Assembly (NCBI GenBank): GCA_963971225.1
Contig: OZ020267.1
Location: 52,531,590 to 52,595,589, forward strand
DNA: 64,000 bases
From: Melieria omissa
Taxonomy: Eukaryota; Arthropoda; Insecta; Diptera; Ulidiidae
Reading direction: 5' to 3'
The notes under the pieces were generated by a model, which worked only from the letters and a program-made list of their open reading frames with translations, was not told where the DNA came from and ran no database searches. The translations under genes were made by a program, and so were the position numbers. Positions within the stretch are counted from its first letter, which is position 1, and every line of letters begins with the position of its first letter. Of the stretch, positions 24,001 to 33,876 are shown one piece after another.

Positions 24001-24828
24001 CTACGACGTCGTTAAGTTACAGCTTCCCGCCTTTCCGAGTGCCTACCAATTGAGTACTGACTCGAAGCGCAGAAGTCGTTGTGCTGATGGACGATCGGTT
24101 AAGTTTCAGCAGTAGTTTCAAATCGCCGTAGTCATGCAAAAACTTAATACTTGAAGTATTTACTGCTGCATCTGAACTGAAGAACCAACATTTATACGAA
24201 TGTCACTGCTCCACACCGCAACGTTGGTGTCAAGGTGAAGTTTGGTTTTCGCATTTATCAACCTGGGACAAGCTTCAGTTGAAAGCCATTTGTATGCGGC
24301 TCAACGCTCGACTGGTTATGAGTTGGTGACAGGATGAAGATGCAATTTATGCAGAAATTTATTAATACACATATTTCATATTTCAAAGTCATTGGCTGTC
24401 ATGTGTGGGTAGTTGTAATCGTGTTTGCAGATATGAATGTATGTAAGTGTGCGTTGTCATGTAGCTATGTATGTATATCTACATTCGAATATATATTTGT
24501 GGTTTTGGAAAGTGAAAACTGACAGGATGGTCTTTAAAATATAAATAAAAGCTGATTCAAATTACGACGTAAGGAGCAAAAGTCAACCAAAACCAGTTTT
24601 CCTCGAGAACCGAAAAAGAAAGTGCAGCTAGATAAGTCATGTTGTACGTAGACAAAGCGCATCTTTAAACCATCTGATTCGTACAATTTTAGTTTATAAA
24701 ACAGCTCATTTAGAGCTTTGAAATTATAACCTAAAATTGTATTTTTAGTATCGATTTCATTAGATTTATGCCGGTTTTATAAATTGCATTCATTACTAAT
24801 GTTCGATAATTTTCGTTTAATTTCGCAG

Positions 24829-25377
24829 CGACCCTGTGAATGTCAACGCCAGCGCAAGCGTTGCTACTGTTTCCGTCCGCATCGCAACGAGAATTGGCTA
24901 TTCTCGCGCTATTCCACCGGCTGGAAGTGCGGTCTGCACGCCGACTGGACCGAGCTGACCAGCTGCGTGGACGTTGAACTCGACAAGAACGAAGGCGAAA
25001 CGGCGAAGCGGCGCTACTTCTACATTACACTGCTTCGCGAACCGATCTCCCGCTACATGTCCGAGTATCGACATGTGCGGCGCGGCGCCACGTGGAAGGG
25101 CTCGCGGCACTGGTGTCTCGGTCGTCAGGCGACCGCCGCCGAGCTGCCGCCCTGCTACAAGGGCAAAGACTGGCTCGATGTGGACTTGGATGAGTTTGCC
25201 GCGTGCGATTCTAATTTGGCTGCCAATCGCCAGACGCGCATGCTTGCCGATCTGGCGCTGGTCGGCTGCTACAACAAGTCGTCGATGCCGGCGCACGAGC
25301 GCGATCGCGTCATGTTGGCGAGCGCCAAACGCAATCTGGCTGCAATGGCCTACTTCGGATTGACCGAGTACCAGAAG
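24829..25377 (+). CDS. Hs6st: Heparan-sulfate 6-O-sulfotransferase, main catalytic exon
   Basis: A 183-codon exon, phase 0 to phase 0, after TTTCGCAG and before AAG|GTGGGA. It begins RPCECQRQRKRCYCFRP, a Cys cluster conserved in HS6STs. NWLFSRYSTGWKCGLHADW follows; the His of this block is the proposed catalytic base in the zebrafish HS6ST3 structure (from memory). The 3'-phosphate-binding motif REPISRYMSE, RHVRRGATWKGS, NRQTRMLADL.LVGCY and FGLTEYQK follow in the normal family order. No frameshift or missing key residue is seen. The exon is GC-rich relative to its surroundings, typical of coding sequence in this window. Confidence 0.97.
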
Positions 25378-25444
25378 GTGGGATCTCGTTAAATTGATTC
25401 TCTAATATCGAATTTAATTGTTTTATTTATTTTTCTTTGCATAG

Positions 25445-25629
25445 ATGTCGCAGTACATCTTTGAGGAGACATTCAATCTGCGCTTCGCTATACCGTTCGA
25501 GCAGCACAACACTACAATCTCGGCATCGGCGGTGCATAATTTGCGACCAGACCAAAAGAAGCGCATCGAGCAGCTGAACAGTCTGGACATTGAGTTATAT
25601 GCCTTTGCTAAGAATTTACTGTTCCAAAG
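25445..25629 (+). CDS. Hs6st: Heparan-sulfate 6-O-sulfotransferase, third visible exon
   Basis: The exon follows a 67-nt intron (acceptor TTTGCATAG) and ends CAAAG|GTATGC in phase 2. It encodes MSQYIFEETFNLRFAIPFEQ, a potential N-glycosylation site (HNTT), and a helix (LNSLDIELYAFAKNLLFQR). It matches the C-terminal part of the sulfotransferase fold (QYLFE.TFNL.F, LN.LD..LY.YAK.L) of vertebrate HS6STs. Confidence 0.95.
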
Positions 25630-27845
25630 GTATGCAACAATTGCATATGAAAAACTGCCCTAAAATGTGAGCAAACAAGGGGGTGACGCGTCTGTTGCGG
25701 GGTCGGTGCAGAAAATGCATGAATGTACATAATAGCGCGCGTATTCTGCACTGATGCCAGAAAAAAAAAAAACATAATAATAATTGCACAATTCTGTAAG
25801 CTTAACGTCTAGTCTTGTCTAACTTTAGGTGCTTGTTACTTCAAATGTCGAAGTACATAAATACATATGTGATGAACATGAAATAATAGCAATAAGAATA
25901 GGAAACAAATGTATAGTTTCTTAGTATTAGAATAGTACAGTATAGTGTATAGTTTCTTAGTATTGAGATTCAAAGACTTGAATATTTCCTCACCTACTTG
26001 AAGGTACTCATAGAGAACGTTTTAAGGTCGCCAAGTAAAGGTGCGAGTAGCACTGCACACATTTACATCCTTAGCTAACCTGGTTTTAGAGTTTATCATC
26101 TACTTATAACACCGTGCGACACCAAATTTTACACACGAAAAATCGATATACTCGCAAAACTAGGACCAAATGTAGTTAAACTGCGTTTTCAGATTTTCAG
26201 AAGTATTCAATGTTTCATATTTGAAACTAATAAAATTAAAAGGACAAAATTCAAGAATTTGATAGTGTACATAGTAATCCTTAAGATATATTTTTTTCCA
26301 AAAAACAACTATTGAAAATTTCCAAGGATATTCAAGGATGAAGTTTTAAAAGGACATTCTCAAAACTTCTTTGTCCTTTTGCACCAAAACAATAGACTTT
26401 TTTAAAAGTCTAAGGATTTTTCTCTTTCATGTGACACCCATATTGTTATTCTACATTGAGCTACATTTTTAAAATCATTTTTTTAAATAAACATGTCTTT
26501 GAATTTTGAAAATCCTTTAAAAAAAATCCTGACGTCAGATTGAAAAACTGAAAACGAGGTTTTACTACATTTGACCGCCAATTTCGCGAGTATATCGATT
26601 TTTTTCGTGTGTTTTGAAATATTTTGATTTTTGTTGCACGGTGTATAAGTTATAACTCAAATGTTTAGTGTACCAAGTTATGCCATGAAGTCATAAAATT
26701 GCATTAAGCATGCAAATTATGAGGTCGTACATTCGAAGGACTTTAGGCTTCATTCTGGTACCTGAACCTGTGTAACAAATATCGTTGGCTATGTGAGTCT
26801 GAGTGAGATACAAACCAACTTGAAGCTTTAATCAACTAGATACTTTCTCTTACTCATCTGGTAGTAGTAAAATATTCTTCTACCAAAAGTTATACTTAAA
26901 AACATATAATATTATTGTAAAAAGGCATGAAAAACTTCCAATTCAGCATTTGAAAATTGCCCGCTTATCCATGTTTTGCCAGCAACTATGGAGGATATTA
27001 GTTAAGATTTCAGAACTGTTACAAAACAAAAGTTACACAAATTCAATATAGTCTTTCTCGACCCTTTCACAGTAATCTCATAGTTCATTCTCAGCGAGAA
27101 GAGAGAAAGTCGGCTAAACTGTTACTCTGATTTAAGATTTTCGGGGATCGGATTTTTTTATTTGCATGGTCTCTCAGCTCCACTAAACTCTGATTATTTG
27201 CTCCATAGCTCAGGTCATACCCATCTACTAGAGAGGTTATGGCTTACAGGGTTTAAGCTGATTAGAGAGTTGCTGTATTCATTATGACAGCAAAAAACGG
27301 TTGACCGCCGAACCAAGCAACATTACACAGGATCGCAGAAACCAGAATATAAGTAATTTTAATTAGTAGGGTCCAAATTTTTATGTTTTAATAAATGAAA
27401 AATATGAACATAGAATATGATTCTAAAATTAGAGAAATATGCCAAAAAATAGTATCTAATTAAATTTATTGAGAACCAAAATACAATAGCAACAAAACCC
27501 AATATTGGACATGTTTCTCACAAACCTTGATTTGTAATACTTAAATATGTAAGAAAAAACGTAAAATATGCAAAACTTTTCAAACCCAAACACACATTTA
27601 AAGCGTTAGCAAAAATATGCACTGACACTTGAATGCCATTTTAAAGAAAATTTTCTCATTCTAAAACATATTTCATCAATTTTGTTGAGAACATTTTTAT
27701 TTACTTATTTTTATTTATTTTTTTTAATTTATTTTTTTTTTAATTTGAATTGAAACCCAAACCCCAGTCATTAGTAGAACCAATCATCCATTTCCATGTT
27801 AATACTCTTTTTTAAAACTGACTTTTCGTTTCATTAATTTTTCAG
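25630..27845 (+). other. Hs6st: Hs6st last intron, 2.2 kb
   Basis: Donor GTATGC and acceptor TTTTTCAG. It contains a TIR element at about 26,090-26,655 and otherwise A/T-rich sequence without recognisable exons. Confidence 0.85.
26088..26655. mobile_element. TIR element with ~120 bp inverted ends, inside Hs6st intron
   Basis: The left end (ACTTATAACACCGTGCGACA, then ACACGAAAAATCGATATACT, CGCAAAA, CCAAATGTAGT, TTTTCAG) is mirrored at the right end by the complementary blocks, ending in TGCACGGTGTATAAGT. The arms span about 26,102-26,225 and 26,530-26,650. There is no coding capacity. A related left end occurs at 32,832-32,960. TIR length and size fit a non-autonomous DNA element; I cannot fix the superfamily because no clean target duplication is visible. 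Confidence 0.8.
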
Positions 27846-27981
27846 ATTCGAACACCTAAAGTCAAAGGACAGCAATTTCGAGAAGCGCTTCGCCAATCTG
27901 GGCAACATCTACTACAAGCAGGGCGTCACCGAATTCAACTGGGACAGCAATATCGATGACACGCTCAGCACTGATCATTGA
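27846..27981 (+). CDS. Hs6st: Heparan-sulfate 6-O-sulfotransferase, terminal exon and stop
   Basis: After acceptor TTTTTCAG, the first base completes an Arg codon split by the intron (AG|A). The exon encodes FEHLKSKDSNFEKRF, GNIYYKQGVTEFNWDSNIDD and ends at TGA (27979-27981). With the three upstream exons this gives about 386 residues, compared with about 400-410 for whole vertebrate HS6STs, so only the N-terminal anchor region is missing from view. The acidic tail is less conserved than the core. Confidence 0.9.
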
Positions 27982-29600
27982 AACCAAAAACACGTAGACA
28001 TTTACGACAACCATTGCGCATAAGTGAGAGAGAGAGACACGATCGATTTACGCTCGGCGGCAGCGTGAATGCTGAAAGGACTTTAACCTAGTTTTAAGCG
28101 TAATGTAATGCGTATAAAAGTTAAAAACAACAAAACAAAATACTGGTATTTGTAATGTTTAAGAAAGTCTGCTGCTGCAATAGATTTTTTACCTTTGTAT
28201 TATTTGCTCATGTCCCAGGCAGACGACTTTGATTTAAGGTGTGAATTTTAATTTTAAGTTAATTCTAAGTACATTCTTATGGCTTTTCTGTTCGGAAATC
28301 TGATTTTGGTTGGTCTCTGCGGAGCTACTTTATTGTAAATATTCGCTTAGCAAATCTCCTCGATGTGTGTGTAAGAAGAAGTAGACGCAAACTGTTCAGT
28401 TCAAAGTTCAAAATCGCAAGCGACAAGTCATAAGCCGCAAATAACATAGTGTTCGCTTGTTTGTTATTTTATTTTATATAGGTTTTTTTTTATTGCAAGT
28501 GTGTGGTATCTTAAGGACATATGTATGCTAAGCCAAAACTAGTTTAAGATTGTTCAGTTCAATAGGCATAGGGCCGTAAATTCTAAGCAAACAAAGAGTA
28601 TTCCTTACTTTTTTGTACAATGTCTTTATTTTAGGGAATTGCGTAGTAATTCGCGACAGCGTTACAAAAGTACGATTATAGTAAATAAACGAAAACAGCA
28701 CGCATCACCCCAACAACACAGAAACTTATCGATTTCCGAATTATCAAAAAAATCCAGCCAGCATTTAAATTTCAGTCGTTGCTTAATCACAGTCAGCTTG
28801 TACACACACACACACACATGTTTTTCATTATTGTAACTTTTGAATTTGCTTTCTTTTGTAATCATTAAATCTTGTATGTATATACCGTCAACGAAACTCA
28901 ACACTAACACACATACATTTAGAACAGTAGCAAAAGTCATGAAGAGATCGTCATGGAGTGTTGTTGTATCTGCTTGCTGGCGCCGAAGAAATCACCAACT
29001 TGACGATAGTATTCTTAGTCAAAATAATTGTATAAGACAATAATAAACCGATGATGATGCAAGCGTTACGATTATAAATAACTGCAAATAAGCAAACGAA
29101 TTGTGCAACATTAAAGACAACAAAAACAACCACAAAACATAAAACACATTTAACATCAAAAACAAATACAAAAATACAAAACAAAAATTGAAAACCTAAA
29201 TAAAAAACCGCAGAATAACATAGTACGTCAGTACGTCAGTTTGTAACGAATACTTCTAAAGCTCGCAACATTAAATATAACTTAAAATTTACATCAATTG
29301 TATTGAATCTGATTAAACTAGAATTGTTATCACCGCGCATTCACATTCATTTTCTCATTGCAGCTCATTCTATCATTTGTAATGTGCCATTGTTTTTTTA
29401 ATTTTTAATTATTTTTTTGTTGTATTTCGATTTGTGTTTGTACCGATTCATTCGATTTCTCATATAAACATCATCGAAATCATTATGCATTAACTATTAA
29501 TTAAATATTATAAAGTATTTACCAAAAACAGTGCAATTCTATTCATTTTATGATTACTACGCACTAAAATAATGCAAAAAATAAAACGATATTAGTTCGA
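27982..29600 (+). other. Hs6st: Probable Hs6st 3' UTR
   Basis: No coding sequence follows the Hs6st stop for several kb. Candidate AATAAA signals lie at 28,684-28,689, 29,042-29,047 and 29,580-29,585. A (CA)n tract lies at 28,803-28,818 and (ACA)-rich sequence near 29,105-29,195. The true cleavage site cannot be chosen from sequence alone. Confidence 0.45.
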
Positions 29601-31320
29601 AAAATTCAAACATTTGTGTGATTAATGTTTTTGTGGGGTTATTGCATCGGATATGGATGTGGATTCAGTGTAGTAAGTCTGGATTCTGCTGCAACTCTAA
29701 AGTGTAATTCATTTAATCAAGCAGTGATCTTCATTAACCATCATCGAAAGCAGAAATCGATCCTCCATTGAAAGGTTCGCTGTGAAATTCTCTCACAAAG
29801 CTTAAAAACTAGAAGTGGTGATGAACAGAAAACTCAATTGGAAACCCAATATCCGAAAGAGAGCTAAGAAAGCCAGTATTGACCTTAACGCTTGTGAACC
29901 CTTTCCCATCCCAGCACTCTAAAAGCGAATACTTTTCGTACCAGTAATTTTTGAACATTATCTGGGACTTATATATCCCCGCAGTATTGAAAGGGTTAAA
30001 GGATGTTTGGCAAAGTATTAAACTGTAATAAAACTTTATTTGAATCGCTTTTTAAAATCAGGTGGCGTCCACACACTTCGTTTGTCACACAGAAAGTGAA
30101 GATGGCCTATCCTGCTGGTCAGCACCGAAGCCGTATTCCCGAACTCCGGTGCTGCCAAGTTATTTAACTTGAACTACTTAAAACTATGGCGTTGCCATTC
30201 GGAAACATCTTACAAAACTAAAGTATTATTATTGTTCACTGACTACATAAGCCGTGGTTCAGCCCATCTGGTTACATGTGGTAATTGGCTTTCATTGGCC
30301 AAGAGGTCTCACTCCCATTGAGCAAAATTCAAAGGTCTGCAGAATTATATATCAGTGGGACACAGCGGACTGCTCGAGGACTTCGATTTGAAATATAAGA
30401 TAAGCTCTAATAGATTTGGTCCATAACTCATTCTCTTTTATGAAAGGTTGTCCCAGGTTATTCTACCAGCTACAGCTGAAAAATCGAAGACATTATCCGC
30501 AGCTCTCTCCTTATTTTCGAAACACAGTTTACAAACAACTCTTTGAACAAGGTTTAAGCGTGTCAGTTGACTCTTGCAGAAGTAATCATGAAAATCTATT
30601 GACTCAGCAATCTAAGCGCTCTTAGATTTAGAGGAAAGTAAGCTACTCAACCTGAGAGCTTCAGGAACTACCTCAAATCTTTTATTTGAGCCTCCAAAAT
30701 ATGTCGGTACTCTTATTTCTAAAACCTACCAATAAAAACACCTGTCTTTTTTTGAAACTCTTAGCAGAATGGCCACCCTTTCAAAAGGCTTTCAAAAACT
30801 TTCCCATACCTAGAATCAAATTTTAGAAAGATGTATTTATAAAAACTTTACATGCAGTTTAGTTCAGGCAAAATTTGAAATTCAAGTGGCTGTTTGATTT
30901 CGTCAAATGTTTCTTTAGTGAACAAGCTAATTTTATATATAAATATTAAAACTTATCAACAGAAATTTTTATGTGATTGTTGTTGGCGTATGAAGTTATA
31001 ACAGGTGAATGCTAAATCAGCCGCATAGCAATCGATAAAGTTATCTTTATCTTTGAAGGACTTCGACTTGATGGTAAGGAGTAAAATGTTGCTCGGCCAG
31101 GCCATGAGTCATGGGCCGAAACCAGTGTTAATCGGAAGAAGCAATGTCCGGTAAATGCAACGGGTGAGGAAAGACATCCCATTGAAGCGCCTCGAAAGTT
31201 TCCGTGACGACTTTTGCAAGGACGACTTTTGACAAGCGTTGTGTCCTGCAGAAAGATCTCTTGATTTTTGCAATCAATCTCTTCTTCTGAGGTTGATATG
31301 GTTAGGTATTTTTTTTATAA
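29601..31320. other. Intergenic, no gene recognised
   Basis: A short TTAA-bounded segment with CCCTTTC/GAAAGGG ends occurs near 29,896-29,998. The rest contains only short, unrecognised open frames (for example around 30,416-30,625). Confidence 0.45.
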
Positions 31321-31322
31321 TA

Positions 31323-31867
31323 CGAGGGCGGGTCAGTAAGTCCGTGACTTTTTGGATTTCCCGCCTCTTTATTGAAATGGCAACACTGCTCCCGTCAACA
31401 GTCATCGGTCAGTTGACTCTTGTCAAAAATTGAACAAGCTGCGACATTTAGTTTGTTTTTGACAGCCGTTAATATCAGACTACCGCGTTGACCGAGAAGA
31501 AAATGGAAAAAGTGAATTTCGTGTGCACGGGTGCACACATGTGCAGTTTCCATGGCAAAAATCCATGAATTGGGCTACGAATTGCTCCCTCATCCCGCCT
31601 ATTCACCCGATCTAGACCCAAGTGACTATTTCTTGTTGCCAAACTTGAAGAAATGGCTCGGCGGAAAGAGATTTGCCTCCAATGACGAAGTCATCTGACA
31701 AACAAATGCCTATTTTGAAGACCTCGATAAATCATATTTTTCGGAAGGGATAAAAAAACTGGAGAAACGTTGGACTAAGTGTATAGATCTCAAAGGAGAC
31801 TACGTTGAAAAATAAAATAACTTTTTATCTAAAAACCTGTGTTTCATTCAAAAAGTCACGGACTTAT
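31323..31867 (+). mobile_element. Internally deleted mariner element, copy 1
   Basis: It starts CGAGGGCGGGTCAGTAAGTC after a TA and carries the start of a mariner transposase (ATG near 31,503, with a GAATTTCGTGTGC segment). It then jumps to the C-terminal third: HELGYELLPHPAYSP, SDYFLLPNLKKWLGGKRF and YFEDLDKSYFSEGIKKLEKRW (about 31,565-31,815, to the stop). The Asp of DPSDYFL is the last catalytic position of mariner D,D34D enzymes. The central part with the other two Asp residues is deleted, and an in-frame TGA at about 31,697 breaks the remnant. The right TIR is incomplete (only GTCACGGACTTAT remains). Compare the copy at 37,331. Confidence 0.9.
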
Positions 31868-31885
31868 TTGAGTATACGCACAGGG

Positions 31886-32484
31886 AATGACTCCAATTCA
31901 GGAAGGATCTATAGGTTACGAGACAGGGTTTAGAGCAGCAAAATTATGGACTCTTGTTTTGAACCCATCAAGATCAGAGTTGCTGGGGAAAATATCTGCA
32001 GGGAGACCATTAACAAATTCTCTTCTTAGTGCATACTTCTTCAACGTGGAATGCATGGACGTCAGTGTTCGACCGGGTTGCCCGGAATAATACCCGGAGT
32101 GATGACATCAGATCTCTCATCTTCTCTGAACAATTTCCGAAAAGGTAACACATGCCACATTTGAATAATGTTCCAAGGGGTCAATAGAGCTGGATGCCCT
32201 ATTGTCCTCAATAAGCTTAATCGCACAGGTTTATACAGGGTTCAGGAGCTCCATATAGGTTTTTGAAGCCCCCGCCCATAAGTGCGAGTTGAACTCAATT
32301 GTTGGCCGGTATAGGTGGTGTAAATAGTGCGGTGATTGGACAGAGTGAAATATTTTTTGCACCGCTTTAGGAAGCCGAGACACTTGATTGCTTCTTTTGA
32401 CACATCAAAAATATGATTGTTCCAACGAAAATCGTTATAGATTTTTAATCTATTTATGTAGTTTATATGGCGCGTCAAAAACAC
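31886..32484 (-). pseudogene. LINE reverse transcriptase C-terminal fragment
   Basis: On the minus strand, IYNDFRWNNHIFDVSKEAIK and CLGFLKRCKKYFTLSNHRTIY (about 32,440-32,320) match the post-catalytic 'thumb' region of LINE reverse transcriptases. After frameshifts it continues with REFVNGLPADIFPSN and LDGFKTRVHNF near 32,000-31,900, the usual polyprotein C-terminus of this group. The YADD catalytic region is not present. The element ends a few bases from the mariner copy at 31,867, so the two insertions abut. Confidence 0.8.
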
Positions 32485-32830
32485 TTATTGGGATTATATG
32501 TCCCACGGAAAATACTAATTGGGATGATATGTCCCAGGATAGAAGAACGATTTAAGAAATTTTAAGTATGCAAAACATAATTTTTTAGACCGATCTTTCA
32601 GAATATGAACTCATTTCTTTGAAGAGTATCCCGGTTTTCAAAATAAAACTCCGTCCCGAAAGGGTTAATGGACATGCCCAGAACATAAAGAGCTGCCGAT
32701 TCCGTAATACTTACACCACCCATAACCAGGGATGTGTTGGGGTGTGGGGAGACTCGTTTGTGGGAGAAAAAGCAGCAATGGATCTTGGGATCATCGACCC
32801 TGCTTGCTTAAGTCCACTTGGAGACTGATT
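32485..32830. other. Intergenic, no gene recognised
   Basis: Two short repeats of CTAATTGGGATGATATGTCCCA-type sequence lie near 32,487-32,537. Nothing else recognised. Confidence 0.4.
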
Positions 32831-32965
32831 ACACCGTGTGACAATAATTTTAACAAATGTTTCACACCGAAAAAAATCCATATGGGCGTGAAACTCGAGA
32901 CCAAACATAGTACTGCCTACTCAGTTTTTGATTTCTACATCCTTTGTCCTTTTAAAAATATTTTA
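32831..32965 (+). mobile_element. Solo end related to the Hs6st-intron TIR element
   Basis: It begins ACACCGTGTGACA and continues through TTTCACACCGAAAAAAATC, ACCAAACATAGTA and CTCAGTTTTTGAT. This parallels the left end at 26,102-26,225. No matching right end is found within the next kilobase, so the copy is truncated or rearranged. Confidence 0.6.
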
Positions 32966-33787
32966 AAATTTTGAAGGGAATGAAAAATATAAAAAATACT
33001 TAACGTCGTATATCAAATGAAAGAGGAAAGTCTCAAGAATTTAAATAAAATTGACTTTTTTTCTATTCGTAAAAAAAGGATATGAAAAAGGTCCTTTGAA
33101 AATTTTAATCCTTTACATACTTCAAAATTTATATAGAATTTTCTTGAAAAGTAAGTATGTTAAAACCCAAAATCTTCTTGATCACGTGTCAAATTTTTAT
33201 TATTCTCGCTTCATTGATTTTGCATCTTTTTATTATTTAAAATACTGATACTCAAATAAATTACAATTTTTTTACTTCATTAGAATTGCAGCTTCGGCCT
33301 TTTTTTAATAACTTTCGAACCAATAACTCTCTAACTGAGAGGGGTTCAAATACCCCCAAATTTTGTTTTTTTTTTTTTTTTTTTTGTTAACAGAAAATTT
33401 TTTAATTAAATAAAGAATCTATCTAATCTAATCTCTAAATCTACCCCCAAATAAAAAAATTGCTGGTTTTGCAATTGCAAAATTTGGTTTCAACTAGAAT
33501 TGAACTCAAAAGTTGTGCGCGAAACTCCCCAAAACGAAATCCTGTGTGCGCTACTGTCAGCAAAATGTCACTTGAGAATTTAACCCTTCGTTGCATGGTT
33601 TAATTTCCGTGAAGGAAAAACATGTTTGTCATATAATTCTTGTTGCTTGTAACGTTCTGATGCCAAAAAGGAAGTTTTGTTGAGTTCCTGTATCTACGAA
33701 AGAAGTTTTGCGAACATTTTCCGTATCCTGTTGAGAACGCTACCGCCGAAAGGAATGTCGATTTTATCTATGTTTTAGTGTTGGCTA

Positions 33788-33876
33788 CTACGGGGAGTCG
33801 AACAGAGGTCAGGCGTCACTGTATACTCGTAATTTAAGGCACTAAACAGCTGAGCGACGGCCACCGCCATTTCACC
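33788..33876 (-). mobile_element. tRNA-like pol III relic (SINE head or tRNA pseudogene)
   Basis: On the minus strand, GTCGCTCAGCTGTTTAGTGC (box A-like) is followed ~35 nt later by TGTTCGACTCCCCG (box B-like). The T stem and acceptor stem do not pair properly, so this is not a functional tRNA. It could be the head of a second SINE family or a decayed tRNA copy. Confidence 0.45.

Larger units (their letters stand above)
20264..24828 (+). other. Hs6st: Hs6st intron, 4.6 kb, packed with LINE relics
   Basis: The donor GTAAGC and acceptor TTTCGCAG are clear. From about 20,950 to 24,000 the intron is mostly minus-strand LINE debris (listed separately) plus a perfect-arm foldback element at 21,532. 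The stretches 20,264-20,950 and 24,000-24,828 contain nothing else I recognise. Confidence 0.85.

Noticed and set aside
33788..33876. Functional tRNA gene
   Set aside because: Box A- and box B-like sequences are present, but the acceptor, D and T stems do not pair and no anticodon stem is clear.
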